A stretch of 64,000 nt of DNA from NCBI GenBank assembly GCA_963810195.1, contig CAWEMO010000003.1, positions 124,001 through 188,000 on the forward strand, given 5' to 3'. The notes beneath the pieces are model-generated. The model worked only from the letters and a program-made list of their open reading frames with translations. It had not been told where the DNA came from and ran no database searches. The position numbers and the translations under genes were made by a program. This stretch comes from Chersky-840 sp963810195. Lineage in GTDB: Bacteria > Actinomycetota > Acidimicrobiia > Acidimicrobiales > UBA8190. Below, piece by piece: positions 1-10,135 of this stretch (position 1 is its first letter; each line of letters starts with the position of its first letter).

Positions 1-80
1 CTCCATCGGTCGACTTCGCCCCGCGCCGTCCGGCCGGTGACGCCAGGGCCACCCGCGGCCGTCGGCGACGGTGGCGTTAA

Positions 81-917
81 TCAGCCGCCTCCGCCGTCGG
101 CATCGGCGGGCGCGTCCGGTTCGTCTCGTGCCGAGCCTTGGGCTTCGACCTTGCGCCGGACGAAGTCCTTCAGGATGTCCGCGGTCAAGGCCCCGACCTG
201 AGCCGGGGTCTGGTCGAAATCGATCATGAGCGCCTGGGTGGTGAACGCGGAGAGGTTGAGGGCGAACGCCAGCACCAGGTCTCGGGGGGGTTCCCCCCGA
301 CCCCCCGCCGTCCGCCATACGACATCGGCGAGGAATCCGACACCCCGGGTCCGGTACTCGCGCCGCAGCCTGGCCACTTCCGTGAGCGCCTCGGACTCCT
401 TGTCGATCGGGGCGTGGATGTCCCAGAAGGCCTCTCCGAAGATGCGGGCGTTCCTGGAATGGATCGTCGAGGCCACGGTCTCGAGCCAGCGGTCGAGGTC
501 GTCGACGACCCGCGGCAGGCCTGCGAAGTAGCCGTCGAGGTCGTCTACGAGCCGTGGCAGACCCTCGATCGGAAAGCGCCCGCACGCCTCGAACATGTCC
601 TTCACGGTGGCCGCGACGAGGCGGTCGTGACTGATGTAGTGGCGGAAGATCGTCCGGGGGCTCACCTCCGAGAGGTCCGCGATCTCCTGGACGGTGGCGT
701 CGAATCCGCGCCGGGCGACCACCTCCATGGCGGCCTTCCTGATGCGCTCCCTCGTCAGCTCCTGTTGCGCACCGGCCGATCCGGCTGGGGATGCCCCCGA
801 TTGATCGCGCTCCGATGCCCCCGGCTCCGATGCCCCCGGCTCCGATGCCCCCGCCTCCGATGGCCCCTTCTTCGGGGGCCCTGCGGCCCCAGGTCCGACA
901 GGCGTGTCATCTGCCAC
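81..917 (-). CDS. TetR-family transcriptional regulator
   Basis: This 278-residue protein is a DNA-binding repressor of the TetR type. The N-terminal HTH lies at about residues 72-94 (core VSPRTIFRHY), followed by an all-helical ligand-binding half. I chose the GTG at 917 because GAGGAG lies just upstream; the frame stays open to 1061 but that extension looks non-coding. The first 55 or so residues are a low-complexity Gly/Ala/Ser/Glu/Pro segment containing three GASEP repeats, unusual ahead of a TetR HTH. The ligand is unknown. The gene diverges from the 1234 gene, so the 317-base gap between them probably holds both promoters and its own operator. A clear paralogue lies at 37178-37934, sharing the HTH and the AFWDI.AP segment. 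Confidence 0.85.
   Translation of the reverse strand: MADDTPVGPGAAGPPKKGPSEAGASEPGASEPGASERDQSGASPAGSAGAQQELTRERIRKAAMEVVARRGFDATVQEIADLSEVSPRTIFRHYISHDRLVAATVKDMFEACGRFPIEGLPRLVDDLDGYFAGLPRVVDDLDRWLETVASTIHSRNARIFGEAFWDIHAPIDKESEALTEVARLRREYRTRGVGFLADVVWRTAGGRGEPPRDLVLAFALNLSAFTTQALMIDFDQTPAQVGALTADILKDFVRRKVEAQGSARDEPDAPADADGGGG
811..867 (-). repeat. 15-bp in-frame tandem repeat encoding GASEP
   Basis: Three copies of TCCGATGCCCCCGGC (the third with one change) plus a partial fourth lie within the N-terminal coding region of the TetR gene. The 15-base period keeps the frame, so copy-number change would only lengthen or shorten the linker. Confidence 0.8.
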
Positions 918-1233
918 CAAAGCTCCTCTGTCCGGACGACGACGGGCCGCGCCAGATCTGCCGTCGGGCGCAGCCGGAACGAGGGCCAACCCCGGCGCCC
1001 GGGCGCGGGACCGATCCCGTCCGGGCGGAGATGAAGGCACACCCCCGAGGACCCGTCCCAAGGTTCGGTGCGGCTCGCCGCGTGCATCGTGATCTCGGAC
1101 TCAGCGTGCCCCCCGACGGTGTCGGCCAGGAGGATTGACGAGGGCAAAAAGCGCTGCAAGTCTTTTATCGCGGTCGAAAAGGGCAGTAATGCCTGTTTGG
1201 GCTTTCGGGAACCCGCAGCTCAGGGGCAATTCG
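918..1233. other. intergenic region between divergent genes
   Basis: This stretch separates the TetR start (917) from the GTG at 1234. I see no convincing gene in it. AGGAGG occurs at about 1129-1134 but is too close to the TTG at 1135 to serve it well. The TetR operator is expected here, but I could not pick out a clear palindrome. Confidence 0.4.
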
Positions 1234-2559
1234 GTGAGGACTCCGGTAGCGATCGACGAAGCGAGGCTGGCGCGCGAAGCAACGAGCCTCTGTGCGGGTG
1301 CCGCCCTCTCTGCGTTGCGTAGCCCCCGGGCCCGGGGGGCAGTCCACCTCGAGGAGCTCGTCGACCGCCTGGCGGGCGATGCCGGGCCTGGACCGTCACG
1401 CACCGCGCTCCAGAACTTCCTCAAGAAACACGCGCAGGTCGAAACCGCGTTCGACGTCGTGTGCCGCCACGTGTTCGATCCGAGCTCACCCGAGAGCCGG
1501 CAGGGATGGGGGAACGCCTATCGCGCCTTCGCCAGCTCACCGTTGCGGCCGGTTGACGACGACGGCTCGATCCCACAGGTCGAGACCGCGGTCAAGGCGA
1601 TGTTGGCGTCGGCGTACGGCGAGCAGGCAGAGCGTTCGCACGAAGACGTCACGCTGGTCGGATTCCTCGTCCTCACCGCTGCGCTCATGCACCGCCACCA
1701 GGACCCCGTGAGGAGCGCGAACCCGGAGGCGGCGCAAGAGACCGCAGAGGAGACCGACGCCACCGCGGTCCGGGTGCTGCGCGATCGCCAAGCGAGCTGG
1801 GACGCCCATACCGAGCTGTACCTCGCCGCAACGAGGTGGATCCTGAGGAGCACCGGGCGCAGGGCCAAGGCCGGCTACTCCGAACGCGACATCGTCGTGG
1901 CCATGCACAGTCTGTTCGACGGCTACCTGGTCCGGTCGCTGGTGGACGCCGAGCGCTATCCGATGGCACGCCTCATCGACATGACGTGGGACCTGTCGAT
2001 GTCCCTGACCGAGCCCGGAATCCTCCACAGGAGCAGCGGCGACCCCGATCGGGACCGGCTCGTCGCATGTGCGCTCGAGCTGGCCCGAGACATGTCGGAG
2101 ATTCCCTCTTGGACCGCGGTGGCGAAGTTGGCCGGCCTCGAAGGGCGCGACGAACGCCAGTGGTTCCCGACACGATCAGGCCTTGTCGTGGCTTGCATCG
2201 ACGCAGCCCTCGCCCATGCCTGGGAGCTGCGGCAGGTGGCAGAGGCGGTGCCGCAGGCGACCGAGGCCGCACTCGAAGCACTGCTCGAAGCCGTCGAGAC
2301 CGTCAACGACCAATACGGGGTGCTCACCCGGGCCACCGCGGACGCCCCCATCTGGCGAGAGATCGAGTCGTTGGTCGAGCAGCTGCTCGACCAACTGAGC
2401 CCGGAGGGCCGGGCACTGCCCTCGCGGGCTGCGGCGGTGACGCTGCTGGCCGAGGTCATGAAGGGCGCCGTGCCCGAGAACAACTGGCGTCAACTCCTGA
2501 TGTTCGCGATCGAGGAGCGGTCCTCGCGCCTGACGCGTTCCGTGGTCGGTGTGACCTGA
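1234..2559 (+). CDS. hypothetical regulator-like protein with two HTH-like regions
   Basis: I do not recognise this 441-residue soluble protein with confidence. It is rich in helices and reads like two TetR-type units in tandem. An early segment (VHLEELVDRLAGD...SRTALQNFLKKH) and a later one at about residues 280-325 (ALELARDMSEIPSWTAVAKLAG) both resemble degenerate N-terminal HTHs. Each is followed by a helical stretch suited to ligand binding. GTG at 1234 is preferred because AGGGG lies seven bases upstream; ATG at 1189 and TTG at 1135 are in frame alternatives. It diverges from a TetR gene. A DNA-binding role is inference. Its 3' end overlaps the tail of the minus-strand gene that follows. 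Confidence 0.7.
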   Translation: MRTPVAIDEARLAREATSLCAGAALSALRSPRARGAVHLEELVDRLAGDAGPGPSRTALQNFLKKHAQVETAFDVVCRHVFDPSSPESRQGWGNAYRAFASSPLRPVDDDGSIPQVETAVKAMLASAYGEQAERSHEDVTLVGFLVLTAALMHRHQDPVRSANPEAAQETAEETDATAVRVLRDRQASWDAHTELYLAATRWILRSTGRRAKAGYSERDIVVAMHSLFDGYLVRSLVDAERYPMARLIDMTWDLSMSLTEPGILHRSSGDPDRDRLVACALELARDMSEIPSWTAVAKLAGLEGRDERQWFPTRSGLVVACIDAALAHAWELRQVAEAVPQATEAALEALLEAVETVNDQYGVLTRATADAPIWREIESLVEQLLDQLSPEGRALPSRAAAVTLLAEVMKGAVPENNWRQLLMFAIEERSSRLTRSVVGVT

Positions 2560-2941
2560 GCGAGCCTGTTCCGTGAAGCGCACGGCTCGACGCCGGAGCG
2601 GACAGCCGTGTGCTCCGCGTCAGGTTCTCCGCCGGCCACTGGCGAAAAATTGTGCACTTCGAAGATCTGGACCTGCGGCGGAGAGTCCCAACCTACCTTC
2701 GGCGCCACCGCGGCGATCTTCGCGGTCAGGTACTCCTCGAACGCCTCGCGGGTCTTCCACACGTCGATGACACGGATGCCCTCGTCGGTCTTGGTGGCCA
2801 GTGGAAGAGCTCCTCCGGGGCGGTGGGGCCTCCGGGCAGGAAACCCAGGTGTTCCGCAGCCTTGTCATACTGCTCGAGCGTGCCGCCCTTGAAATCGAGT
2901 TGCACCCCGATTGCCACCGGATACCCCCATCCCGTCGGCAT
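2490..2941 (-). CDS. small dimeric-barrel-like hypothetical protein, frameshifted
   Basis: Two overlapping reading frames on the minus strand form one protein of roughly 100 conserved residues. It starts MPTGWGYPVAIGVQLDF (ATG at 2941), runs to APEELFHW, then continues in another frame as WKTREAFEEYLTAKIAAV and QIFEVHNF. The pattern suggests a small alpha/beta monooxygenase-like (ABM) barrel; the function is unknown. The frames join if one C is added to the CC at 2798-2799. The predicted tail after HNFSP runs antisense into the end of the 1234 gene and looks non-native, so the true stop may also have been lost. The choice between a sequence error and a pseudogene is open. Confidence 0.6.
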
Positions 2942-3231
2942 TGCACCAGATCCCCCCGGGACGCGAGCGATCGTACCGTGGTGCAGTCGGCGCGTCATGC
3001 GGCAGATGAGAGGTCCCGACCGGGTCACGGCCTGCGCCACGTGACAGGGCCCCGTGACATCCCGGCAGCCGCCGGTGCTCGTCAGAGTTGGGGATGGCGC
3101 CGGGCCCCGGCGCGCGTCATCCTCGATCTATCCGATGCCTGCGCAGCACCTTGTTGGGCTGCTCGGAGCGACGCGGGAACTGCCAGGCCCTGGCCCCCCA
3201 CGGCCTGGTGGTTCCCATGGCGTCGCTGGCG

Positions 3232-4103
3232 TCACCGGGCTGAGAGGTCGAGGGCCCGGGCGATCTCCCCGAGGACGCGCAGGTGGTCTCCCACGCTCGG
3301 AAGCCCTGCGCCCATGGTGTTGACCGACACGTGGGTGGCACCGGCGGCGCGCCACCGGCCCACCTGCTCGGCGAGCTTGCTCACACCCTTGTCACCCCAA
3401 CTGACGCGCCCCTCCATCCCGAGCGCATCGGGGTCTCGCCCCACCTCGCGAGCCGCGCTCTCGACGATCGCCCGGGCTTCGTCGAGCTTGGGGCCGGGAG
3501 GCACCTGCGGTAGCCAGCCGTCACCGAGACGCCCGGCGCGCCGGTAAGCGGGGGGGACTGGGCGCCGAACCACACCGGGACGGGACGCTGCACCGGCAGC
3601 GGCGCCAGGCCTGCTCCGGTCACGGTCTCGTGGGCTCCGTGGAACGTGACCGATCGCTCGGTCCACAACCGGCGGAGCAGCTCGACCTGTTCCTCGACCC
3701 TCCTGCCACGGTCGGAGAACGCCTTGCCCAGCGCCTCGTACTCGACCGAGTTCCAGCCCAGGCCGACGCCCAGCCGAAGGCGCCCGCCCGAGAGGAGGTC
3801 GACCTCGGCAGCCTGCTTGGCCACGAGGGCGGTCTGGCGCTGGGGCAGGATGACCACCCCGGTGGCGAATTCGAGCGACGTGCAGGCGGCCAGGTACGCG
3901 AAGAGCACGAAGGGCTCGTGGAAGGTGGAGTCGAGGTCATAGGGGCCCGACCACCCGGGATGGACGGCGGGGTCGGCGCCGAGGACGTGGTCGTAGGCCA
4001 GGACGTGGGAGAACCCGAGCCGCTCCACCTCCTCGCCGTAGGCCCGAACCGCACCCACGTCGCCACCGATCTCGGTCTGGGGGAACACGACGCCGATCTT
4101 CAT
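3232..4103 (-). CDS. LLM-class (luciferase-like) F420-dependent oxidoreductase, frameshifted
   Basis: The protein begins MKIGVVFPQTEIGGD and follows the luciferase-like monooxygenase TIM barrel: FATGVVILPQRQ, SGGRLRLGVGLGWN and VPVWFGAQ in order. This family reduces or oxidises substrates with F420 or FMN; many actinobacterial members use F420. After VPVWFGAQSPP the frame changes and resumes as AYRRAGRLGDGWLPQ, ending DLSAR. The switch is at the seven-G run 3550-3556 (C7 on the coding strand); C8 or C5 would restore one protein of about 289 residues. The substrate is unknown. No partner gene is adjacent. Confidence 0.8.
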
Positions 4104-4180
4104 CCACCCGTTCTAGCCCGGGGCCGACGGGCGCCGGGCGCCGGCAGGGGCGGTCACCGGTGGCACAGCGAGGTGATGGA

Positions 4181-7100
4181 ATGGGCACCATGCTCTCCGT
4201 GGACCCACCCGCCCACCCGCCCGGACGCGCCGGGCTGGACGGGTTCCATCCCGCCGTGACCACGTGGTTCGCGCGGCGGTTCCCCGACGGCCCCACCGCA
4301 CCCCAGGAGCAGGGCTGGCCCCTCATCGCCGGTGGCAGCGACACCCTGATCGCCGCCCCGACGGGCTCGGGCAAGACCCTGGCGGGCTTCCTGGTGGCCA
4401 TCGATGCCGTGTACCGCGCCGCCGAGCGCGGCGAGGACATCGAAGGGGCGGTGCGCGTCGTGTACGTGTCCCCGCTCAAGGCCCTGGCCGTCGACATCCA
4501 CCAGAACCTCGAGCGTCCGCTGGCCGAGATCGCCGAGGTGGCGCGCGAGCTCGGCCTGCCCGTCCCCCCCGTCACCGTGGCCGTGCGCACGGGCGACACC
4601 ACCGCGGGTGCCCGCGCCGCCATGGTGAAGAGACCGCCGACGTTCATGGTCACCACCCCCGAGAGCCTCTACCTCCTGGTTACCGCGCAGCGCAGCCGGG
4701 CCGTCCTCGGCAACGTGTCCACCGTGATCGTGGACGAGATCCACTCGCTGGCCCGTGACAAGCGGGGCTCACACCTGGCGATCACCCTCGAACGCCTCGA
4801 GCATCTCCAACTCGGCCCCCGGCCCCAACGCATCGGCCTGTCGGCGACCCAGCGTCCCATCGAGCAGACGGCGCGCCTGCTCACCGGGGCAGGTGCCTCC
4901 CGCCAGGCCGCCATCGTGGACTGCGGTCACGCCCGCCGCCTCCACGTCCGCATCGAGCTCCCCGACTCCGAGCTCGCCGCGGTGTCGTCCACCGAGCAGT
5001 TCGACGAGGTGATCGACCGCATCGCCGACCACGTGCGCGCGCACCGCACCACGTTGGTGTTCGTGAACACGCGGCGGCTGTCGGAACGGCTCGCCCATCT
5101 CCTCGGCGAGCGTCTCGGGCCCGAGCAGGTGGCCGCGCACCACGGCAGCCTGTCCAAGGACCGACGCCTGCGCGTGGAGGACCGCCTGCGCGCCGGTGAT
5201 CTCCGGGCGCTCGTGGCCACGGCGTCGCTCGAGCTCGGCATCGACGTCGGGCCGGTGGAGCTCGTGTGCCAGGTGGGATCGCCCCGCGCCATCGCCACCT
5301 TCCTCCAGCGGGTGGGACGCTCCAACCACTCGCGCAGCGGAACCCCCGAGGGGATCCTCTACCCCATGACGCGCGACGAGCTGGTGGAGTGCGCGGCGCT
5401 CCTCGCCGCGGTGCGCGCCGGACGCCTCGACTCCACCTGCCCCCCCGTGGCCCCGCTCGACATCCTGGCCCAGCAGATCGTGGCCGAGGTGGCCGCCGCC
5501 GAGGAATGGAGCGAGGACGGGCTCTTCGCGCTGATGCGCCGATCGGCTCCGTTCGCCGAGCTCGAGCGAGCCGACTTCGACGCCGTGGTCGAGCTGGTCT
5601 CCGACGGCATCCCCACCGGCCGGGGGAAGCGCATGGCGTACGTGCACCGCGACGGCGTGCACGCCGTGCTGCGCCCGAGGCGCGGGGCACGCCTCGCCGC
5701 CCTCACGAGCGGCGGCGCCATCCCCGAGGTGGGCGACTACCGCGTGGTCGCCGAGCCCGACGACACGCCCGTGGGCACCGTCAACGAGGACTTCGCCATC
5801 GAGTCGATGGTGGGCGACGTCTTCTTGCTGGGGACGCACTCGTGGCGCATCCGGCGCGTGACCCAGGGCGAGGTGCGGGTGGTGGACGCCGGGGGCGCGC
5901 ATCCCACCATCCCGTTCTGGGTCGGGGAGGCGCCGAGCCGCACCGAAGAGCTGTCCGAGGAGGTCTCCGAGCTCCGCCGCGCCGTGGGCGAGCTCCTCAC
6001 CGACTCCGGCAAGGAGGACGGAGCCCCCCGGTCCTCGACGCGGCGCGGTCCCACGTCGAGCAGTCGTGCGGGCTCGAACCGGACGCGGCACAACAGCTGG
6101 TGCAGTACCTGGCGGCCGGTCTGGGCGAGCTCGCCACGCTTCCGACCCGTCACGACCTCGTGTTCGAACGGTTCTTCGACGAGGCCGGTGGCATGCAGAT
6201 GGTCGTGCACGCCCCACTGGGCGGGCGCGTCAACCGGGGGCTGGGCCTGGCGCTGCGCAAGCGCTTCTGCGCCACGTTCGACTTCGAGCTGCAGGCGGCG
6301 GCCAATGACGACGCCGTCGTGCTGTCGCTCGGGCCCCAGCACAGCTTCCCGCTCGACAGCGCCCCCCGGCTGCTTCGGTCCGAGACCGCCGAAGCCGTGC
6401 TGCGCCAGGCGGTGCTGGCCTCGCCCATGTTCGCGGCCCGCTGGCGCTGGAACCTCAACCGCTCCCTGGCGGTGCTGCGGTTCCGGGGCGGGAAGAAGAA
6501 CCCCCTGCCCATCCAGCGCATGGAGGCCGACGACCTCATGGCGGCGGTCTTCCCGGCCCTGGCGGCGTGCCAGGAGAACACGCCGGGCGGTCCGGTGGTC
6601 ATCCCCGATCACGTGCTGGTACGCCAGACCCTCCTCGACTGCCTGCACGAGGCCATGGACGTGGACGGGCTCGTCGCCCTCCTGGGCCGCATGGAGAGCG
6701 GCGCGGTGCGCGTGCACTTCGTCGACTCGACCGAGCCGTCGGTGCTGGCGCACGAGATCCTCAACGGCAAGCCCTACACGTTCCTCGACGATGCGCCGCT
6801 CGAGGAGCGGCGCACGCGCGCCGTGCAGCTTCGGCGCGGCCTCCCCCTCCACGCCGAAGCCCTGGGGCGGCTCGACGGCGCGGCTCTCGAGCGCGTGCGC
6901 GCCGAGGCCGCTCCTGACGTGCGCGGGCCCGAGGAGCTGCACGACCTGCTGCTCTCGGCGGTCGTGTGGCGGCCCCAGGACGACTACGCCCCGTGGTTCG
7001 CCACCCTCTTCGACTCCGGCCGGGCCGCTCGCGCCACGGTCAGCACCAACGCGGTCGACGACACCGGCGGCACCGGCGGGGGCGTCGAGCTGTGGTGCAC

Positions 7101-8568
7101 CACCGAGCGCCGCAGCTGGGTGGAGGCCGCCTTCCCCGGTGTCGTGCTGCACCCCGACCGGGCTCCCGACGCGCCGTCCGGCGCGGAGGTGCCCGACGCG
7201 GACGTGGTGGCGGGCGAAGCGGTGCGCGGCCACCTCGAGGTGACCGGGCCGGTGACGGTGCCCGCGCTGGCGGCGCGCACCGGGCTCGCCGCCTCCAGGG
7301 TCAGGGTCGGCCTCGGGAGGCTCGAGGCGGAGGGCTTCGCCATGCGGGGGTGCTTCGACCCCGGCGTCGAGGAGGAGCAGTGGTGCGCCCGGCGGCTGCT
7401 GGCCCGCATCCACGCCTACACCCAGCACCGCCTCAAGCGCGAGATCGAGCCCGTCACCGCCCAGGAGCTCGTGCGGTTCCTGCTGCGATGGCAGCACGCC
7501 GCTCCCGGGGCCCAGCGCCAGGGGCGTGCCGGCGTGCTGGCCGTCGTCGACCAGCTCCAGGGTTTCGAGATCCCCGCCGGGGCCTGGGAGGAGGCCATCC
7601 TCCCGACGCGCGTCGAGGGATACCAGCACCGCTGGCTCGAGGACCTCTGCCACTCCGGGGAGCTCGCCTGGGGCCGGCTCTCCCTCCGGCCCGCCGATGC
7701 CGAGGGCACCGAGCGACGGGGCTCGGCCACACCCTCGCGGGCGACCCCGGTCACCTTCGCCCTGCGCGAGGACCTCCCCTGGCTCCTGAGAGCGGCGCGT
7801 GGCGACGCCGTGCCGGCGGAACCTGCCCACGGAGCGGCCCGTGACGTGCTCGACGCCCTGCGCTCCCGGGGGGCCATGTTCCACTCGGAGCTGCGCAACG
7901 CGACGGGCCGCCTCCCCGTCGAGGTGGAGGAAGGGCTCTGGGACCTGGTGGCGCGCGGCATCGTCACCGCCGACGGGTTCCAGGCGGTGCGGTCCCTGCT
8001 CTCGGCGCGCCAGGCGTGGAAACGACGCCAGCGCCACGAGCAGCGCCTGCGCGCCGGGGCCCGCCGCTCCCCCACGTGGCGCGAGGGCGGCGAGGGCCGC
8101 TGGGTGCTGCTGCCCACCGGCACACCCGACGAGGAGATCGACCGGGACACGCTGGCCGAGCACGTGGCCGGCCAGCTGCTCGCCCGTTGGGGTGTCGTCT
8201 TCTGGGATCTGATGGCGCGCGAGAACCTCGCCCTGCCCTGGCGCGAGGTGGTGTGGGCGCTGCGGAGGCTCGAGGCGCGCGGCTTGGTGCGGGGAGGCCG
8301 CTTCGTGACAGGACCGGCCGGCGAGCAGTACGCGCTGCCCGAAGCCGTCGAGGAACTGCGCCGGGTGCGCCGCACCGAGCGCGGCGGACAGACGGTGCGG
8401 CTCAACGCGGCCGACCCGCTCAACCTGGTGGGGATCATCCTCCCCGGGGCACGGGTGGCGGCGGTCCGCACGAACTCGATCACCTATCGCGACGGCCTGC
8501 CGGTCCCCGACGAGGAGCCGACCTCCTCACCTCGAGGGTCGCGGCCGGCCGTGTCGACGTCGGCTTGA
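4181..8568 (+). CDS. lhr: Lhr-type large ATP-dependent helicase, frameshifted once
   Basis: This is a superfamily 2 helicase of about 1,460 residues, close to the length of mycobacterial Lhr, which unwinds DNA and RNA:DNA hybrids during repair. Walker A APTGSGKT is at about residues 59-66, DEIH at about 184, SAT at about 222, and QRVGRSNHS is the motif VI equivalent. The long C-terminal part holds the winged-helix and Lhr-specific domains and ends near NSITYRDGLPV. The frame shifts in the C6 run at 6024-6029: LLTDSGKEDGA is in one frame and PVLDAARSHVEQS in the next. One added C restores a continuous protein. ATG at 4181 is chosen for the upstream AGGTG; ATG at 4190 is possible. Confidence 0.9.
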
Positions 8569-9154
8569 GCGCCGCAGGGCACGACGCCCCGGCCCGCTCC
8601 CCTGGCACCGCCACCTTCATGGCCGCCATGCGCCTCGAGGCTCTTGCGGTGGGGGGCAAGGTGCTGCGGACGGGCATGGGCCACGTGCGCGCCCGCGCCG
8701 CGGCGGAGGCGTTCGCCTCGGGGATCGAACCGGTTCGGCCGTCGTGCTGGCGGGGATCTCGGGGGGGCTCGATCCCGCCCTCGAACCCGGGGAGATCGTG
8801 GTGGCGACCTCGGTGCGCGACCCCGAGGGTGACGAGCTGGCCCTGTCGGGCCCCGACGCCGCTGCGGTGGCGACGGAGCTGCGCGCCGCGGGCCGCCGCG
8901 TCCACCTCGGGCCCATCGTGTCGTCGAGGACCCTCGTCCACGGTGAGCGCCGGGCCGAGCTCGCCCGCAGCGGAGCGCTGGCGGTCGACATGGAGTCGGC
9001 CTGGGTGGCGCGGGCGCTGGCCGAGCACCGTCTCGTCATCGTGCGACTCGTGGCCGACACGGCGGGGAATTTCGTGGTCGGGCTGGTGAAGGGCCTCGTG
9101 GCCCTGCGCCACGTGCGGCCCGCCGTGGAGCGCTGGCCCGGCACCACGGGCTAG
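8565..9154 (+). CDS. nucleoside phosphorylase-family protein (HpnG-like), frameshifted
   Basis: The conserved stretch runs MRLEALAVGGKVLRTGMGHVRA, then after a frame change VVLAGISGGLDP, SSRTLVHG, ALAVDMESAWVARAL and ends VRPAVERWPG. This matches the purine-nucleoside phosphorylase / MTAN fold, and the layout recalls the hopanoid-associated phosphorylase HpnG, which trims adenosylhopane. No other hopanoid gene is nearby, so that role is only a suggestion. The frame switches at the GG at 8732-8733; one extra G joins it. The gene overlaps the end of lhr. TTG at 8565 and ATG at 8619 are both possible starts with weak ribosome sites. Confidence 0.65.
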
Positions 9155-9164
9155 GAAGGCGGGC

Positions 9165-9228
9165 GCGGCGTCCCCATGTGGCGGCGTCCCCATGTGGCGG
9201 CGTCCCCATGTGGCGGCGGCCTCATGTG
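9165..9228. repeat. 16-bp tandem repeat, four copies
   Basis: Three exact copies of GCGGCGTCCCCATGTG and a fourth diverged copy fill the gap between the phosphorylase-family gene and the ABC transporter operon. They end just before the GGGAGGGG ribosome site. The copies are contiguous with no spacers, so this is not a CRISPR. Confidence 0.9.
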
Positions 9229-9244
9229 GTAGGGAGGGGACACT

Positions 9245-10135
9245 GTGACGCTCGAGCTCGACGGGCTCACCCGACGCTTCGGTGACATCGTCGCCCTCGA
9301 CAGCCTGTCGTTCACCGTGCCACCGGGAAAGGTCTTCGGTTTCCTCGGCCCCAACGGGGCGGGCAAGACCACGGCCATGCGCGCCGTGTTCGACCTCGTC
9401 AGCCTCGACGCCGGGGTCGTGCGCTGGAAGGGCGTCTCTGTGACGTCGGACGCCCGGCGGCGCTTCGGCTACATGCCCGAAGAACGCGGGCTCTACCCGG
9501 GCATGGTGGTGATCGATCAGATCGAATACCTGGCACGCCTGCACGACGTGCCGCAGCGCGACGCCCGGGCCGCCGCGCTGCACTGGCTCAAGAAGCTCGG
9601 CGTGGCCGACCGCGCCACAAGCAAGCTCGAGGCTCTGTCACTCGGGAACCAGCAGCGTGTGCAGCTGGCCGCCGCCCTGGTGCACGAGCCCGAGCTCCTC
9701 GTCCTCGACGAGCCCCTGTCGGGCCTCGACCCCGGGGGCGTGGACGCGGTGAGCGCGATGCTCGTGGAACAGGCCGACTCCGGACGCGGCGTCTTGTTCT
9801 CGAGCCACCAGATCGACCTGGTCGAGGACCTGTGCGAGTCGGTGGCCATCATCGACCGCGGCCGCCTGGTGGCGACGGGGACCGTGGAGGAGCTCACCAC
9901 CGGAGGCCGGCGTCGCCTGGTGGTGAAGGTCGAGGGTGACTTCACCGGGGCCTGGGCCGGCGCGGTCCCCGGTGTGACCATCTCGCGCGTGGAGGGCGGC
10001 GCGGTGCGCCTGGTCCTCGAGGAAGGAACCGACCCCCAGGCCATCCTGGCGGCCGCCATGAAGGCGGGGCCGGTGGAGCAATTCGGCTTCGAACGCCAAC
10101 GCCTCTCCGAGGTGTTCCGGGAAGCGTTGGCGTGA
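9245..10135 (+). CDS. ABC transporter ATP-binding protein (NatA-like)
   Basis: This 296-residue nucleotide-binding subunit energises the membrane partner encoded next. Walker A GPNGAGKT is at about residues 38-45, a variant signature SLGNQQR precedes Walker B LLVLDEP, and the D-loop is SGLDP. The C-terminal third, with VKVEGDFTGAW, matches the extension common in NatA-type exporters. The start is GTG at 9245, preceded by a GGGAGGGG ribosome site. The stop overlaps the permease start by four bases (GTGA), indicating translational coupling. The substrate is unknown; NatAB-type systems export sodium, drugs or peptides. Confidence 0.9.
   Translation: MTLELDGLTRRFGDIVALDSLSFTVPPGKVFGFLGPNGAGKTTAMRAVFDLVSLDAGVVRWKGVSVTSDARRRFGYMPEERGLYPGMVVIDQIEYLARLHDVPQRDARAAALHWLKKLGVADRATSKLEALSLGNQQRVQLAAALVHEPELLVLDEPLSGLDPGGVDAVSAMLVEQADSGRGVLFSSHQIDLVEDLCESVAIIDRGRLVATGTVEELTTGGRRRLVVKVEGDFTGAWAGAVPGVTISRVEGGAVRLVLEEGTDPQAILAAAMKAGPVEQFGFERQRLSEVFREALA

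Noticed and set aside
4769..6217. Long minus-strand frame inside lhr
   Set aside because: It lies entirely opposite the conserved helicase, is low-complexity and Arg/Gly-rich, and is a high-GC shadow.
5737..8163. 808-residue minus-strand frame opposite the lhr C-terminal half
   Set aside because: No family features and composition typical of antisense translation in high-GC DNA.
9165..9228. Possible CRISPR array
   Set aside because: Units are contiguous without unique spacers, and no cas genes are nearby. The same applies to the 11471 repeat.
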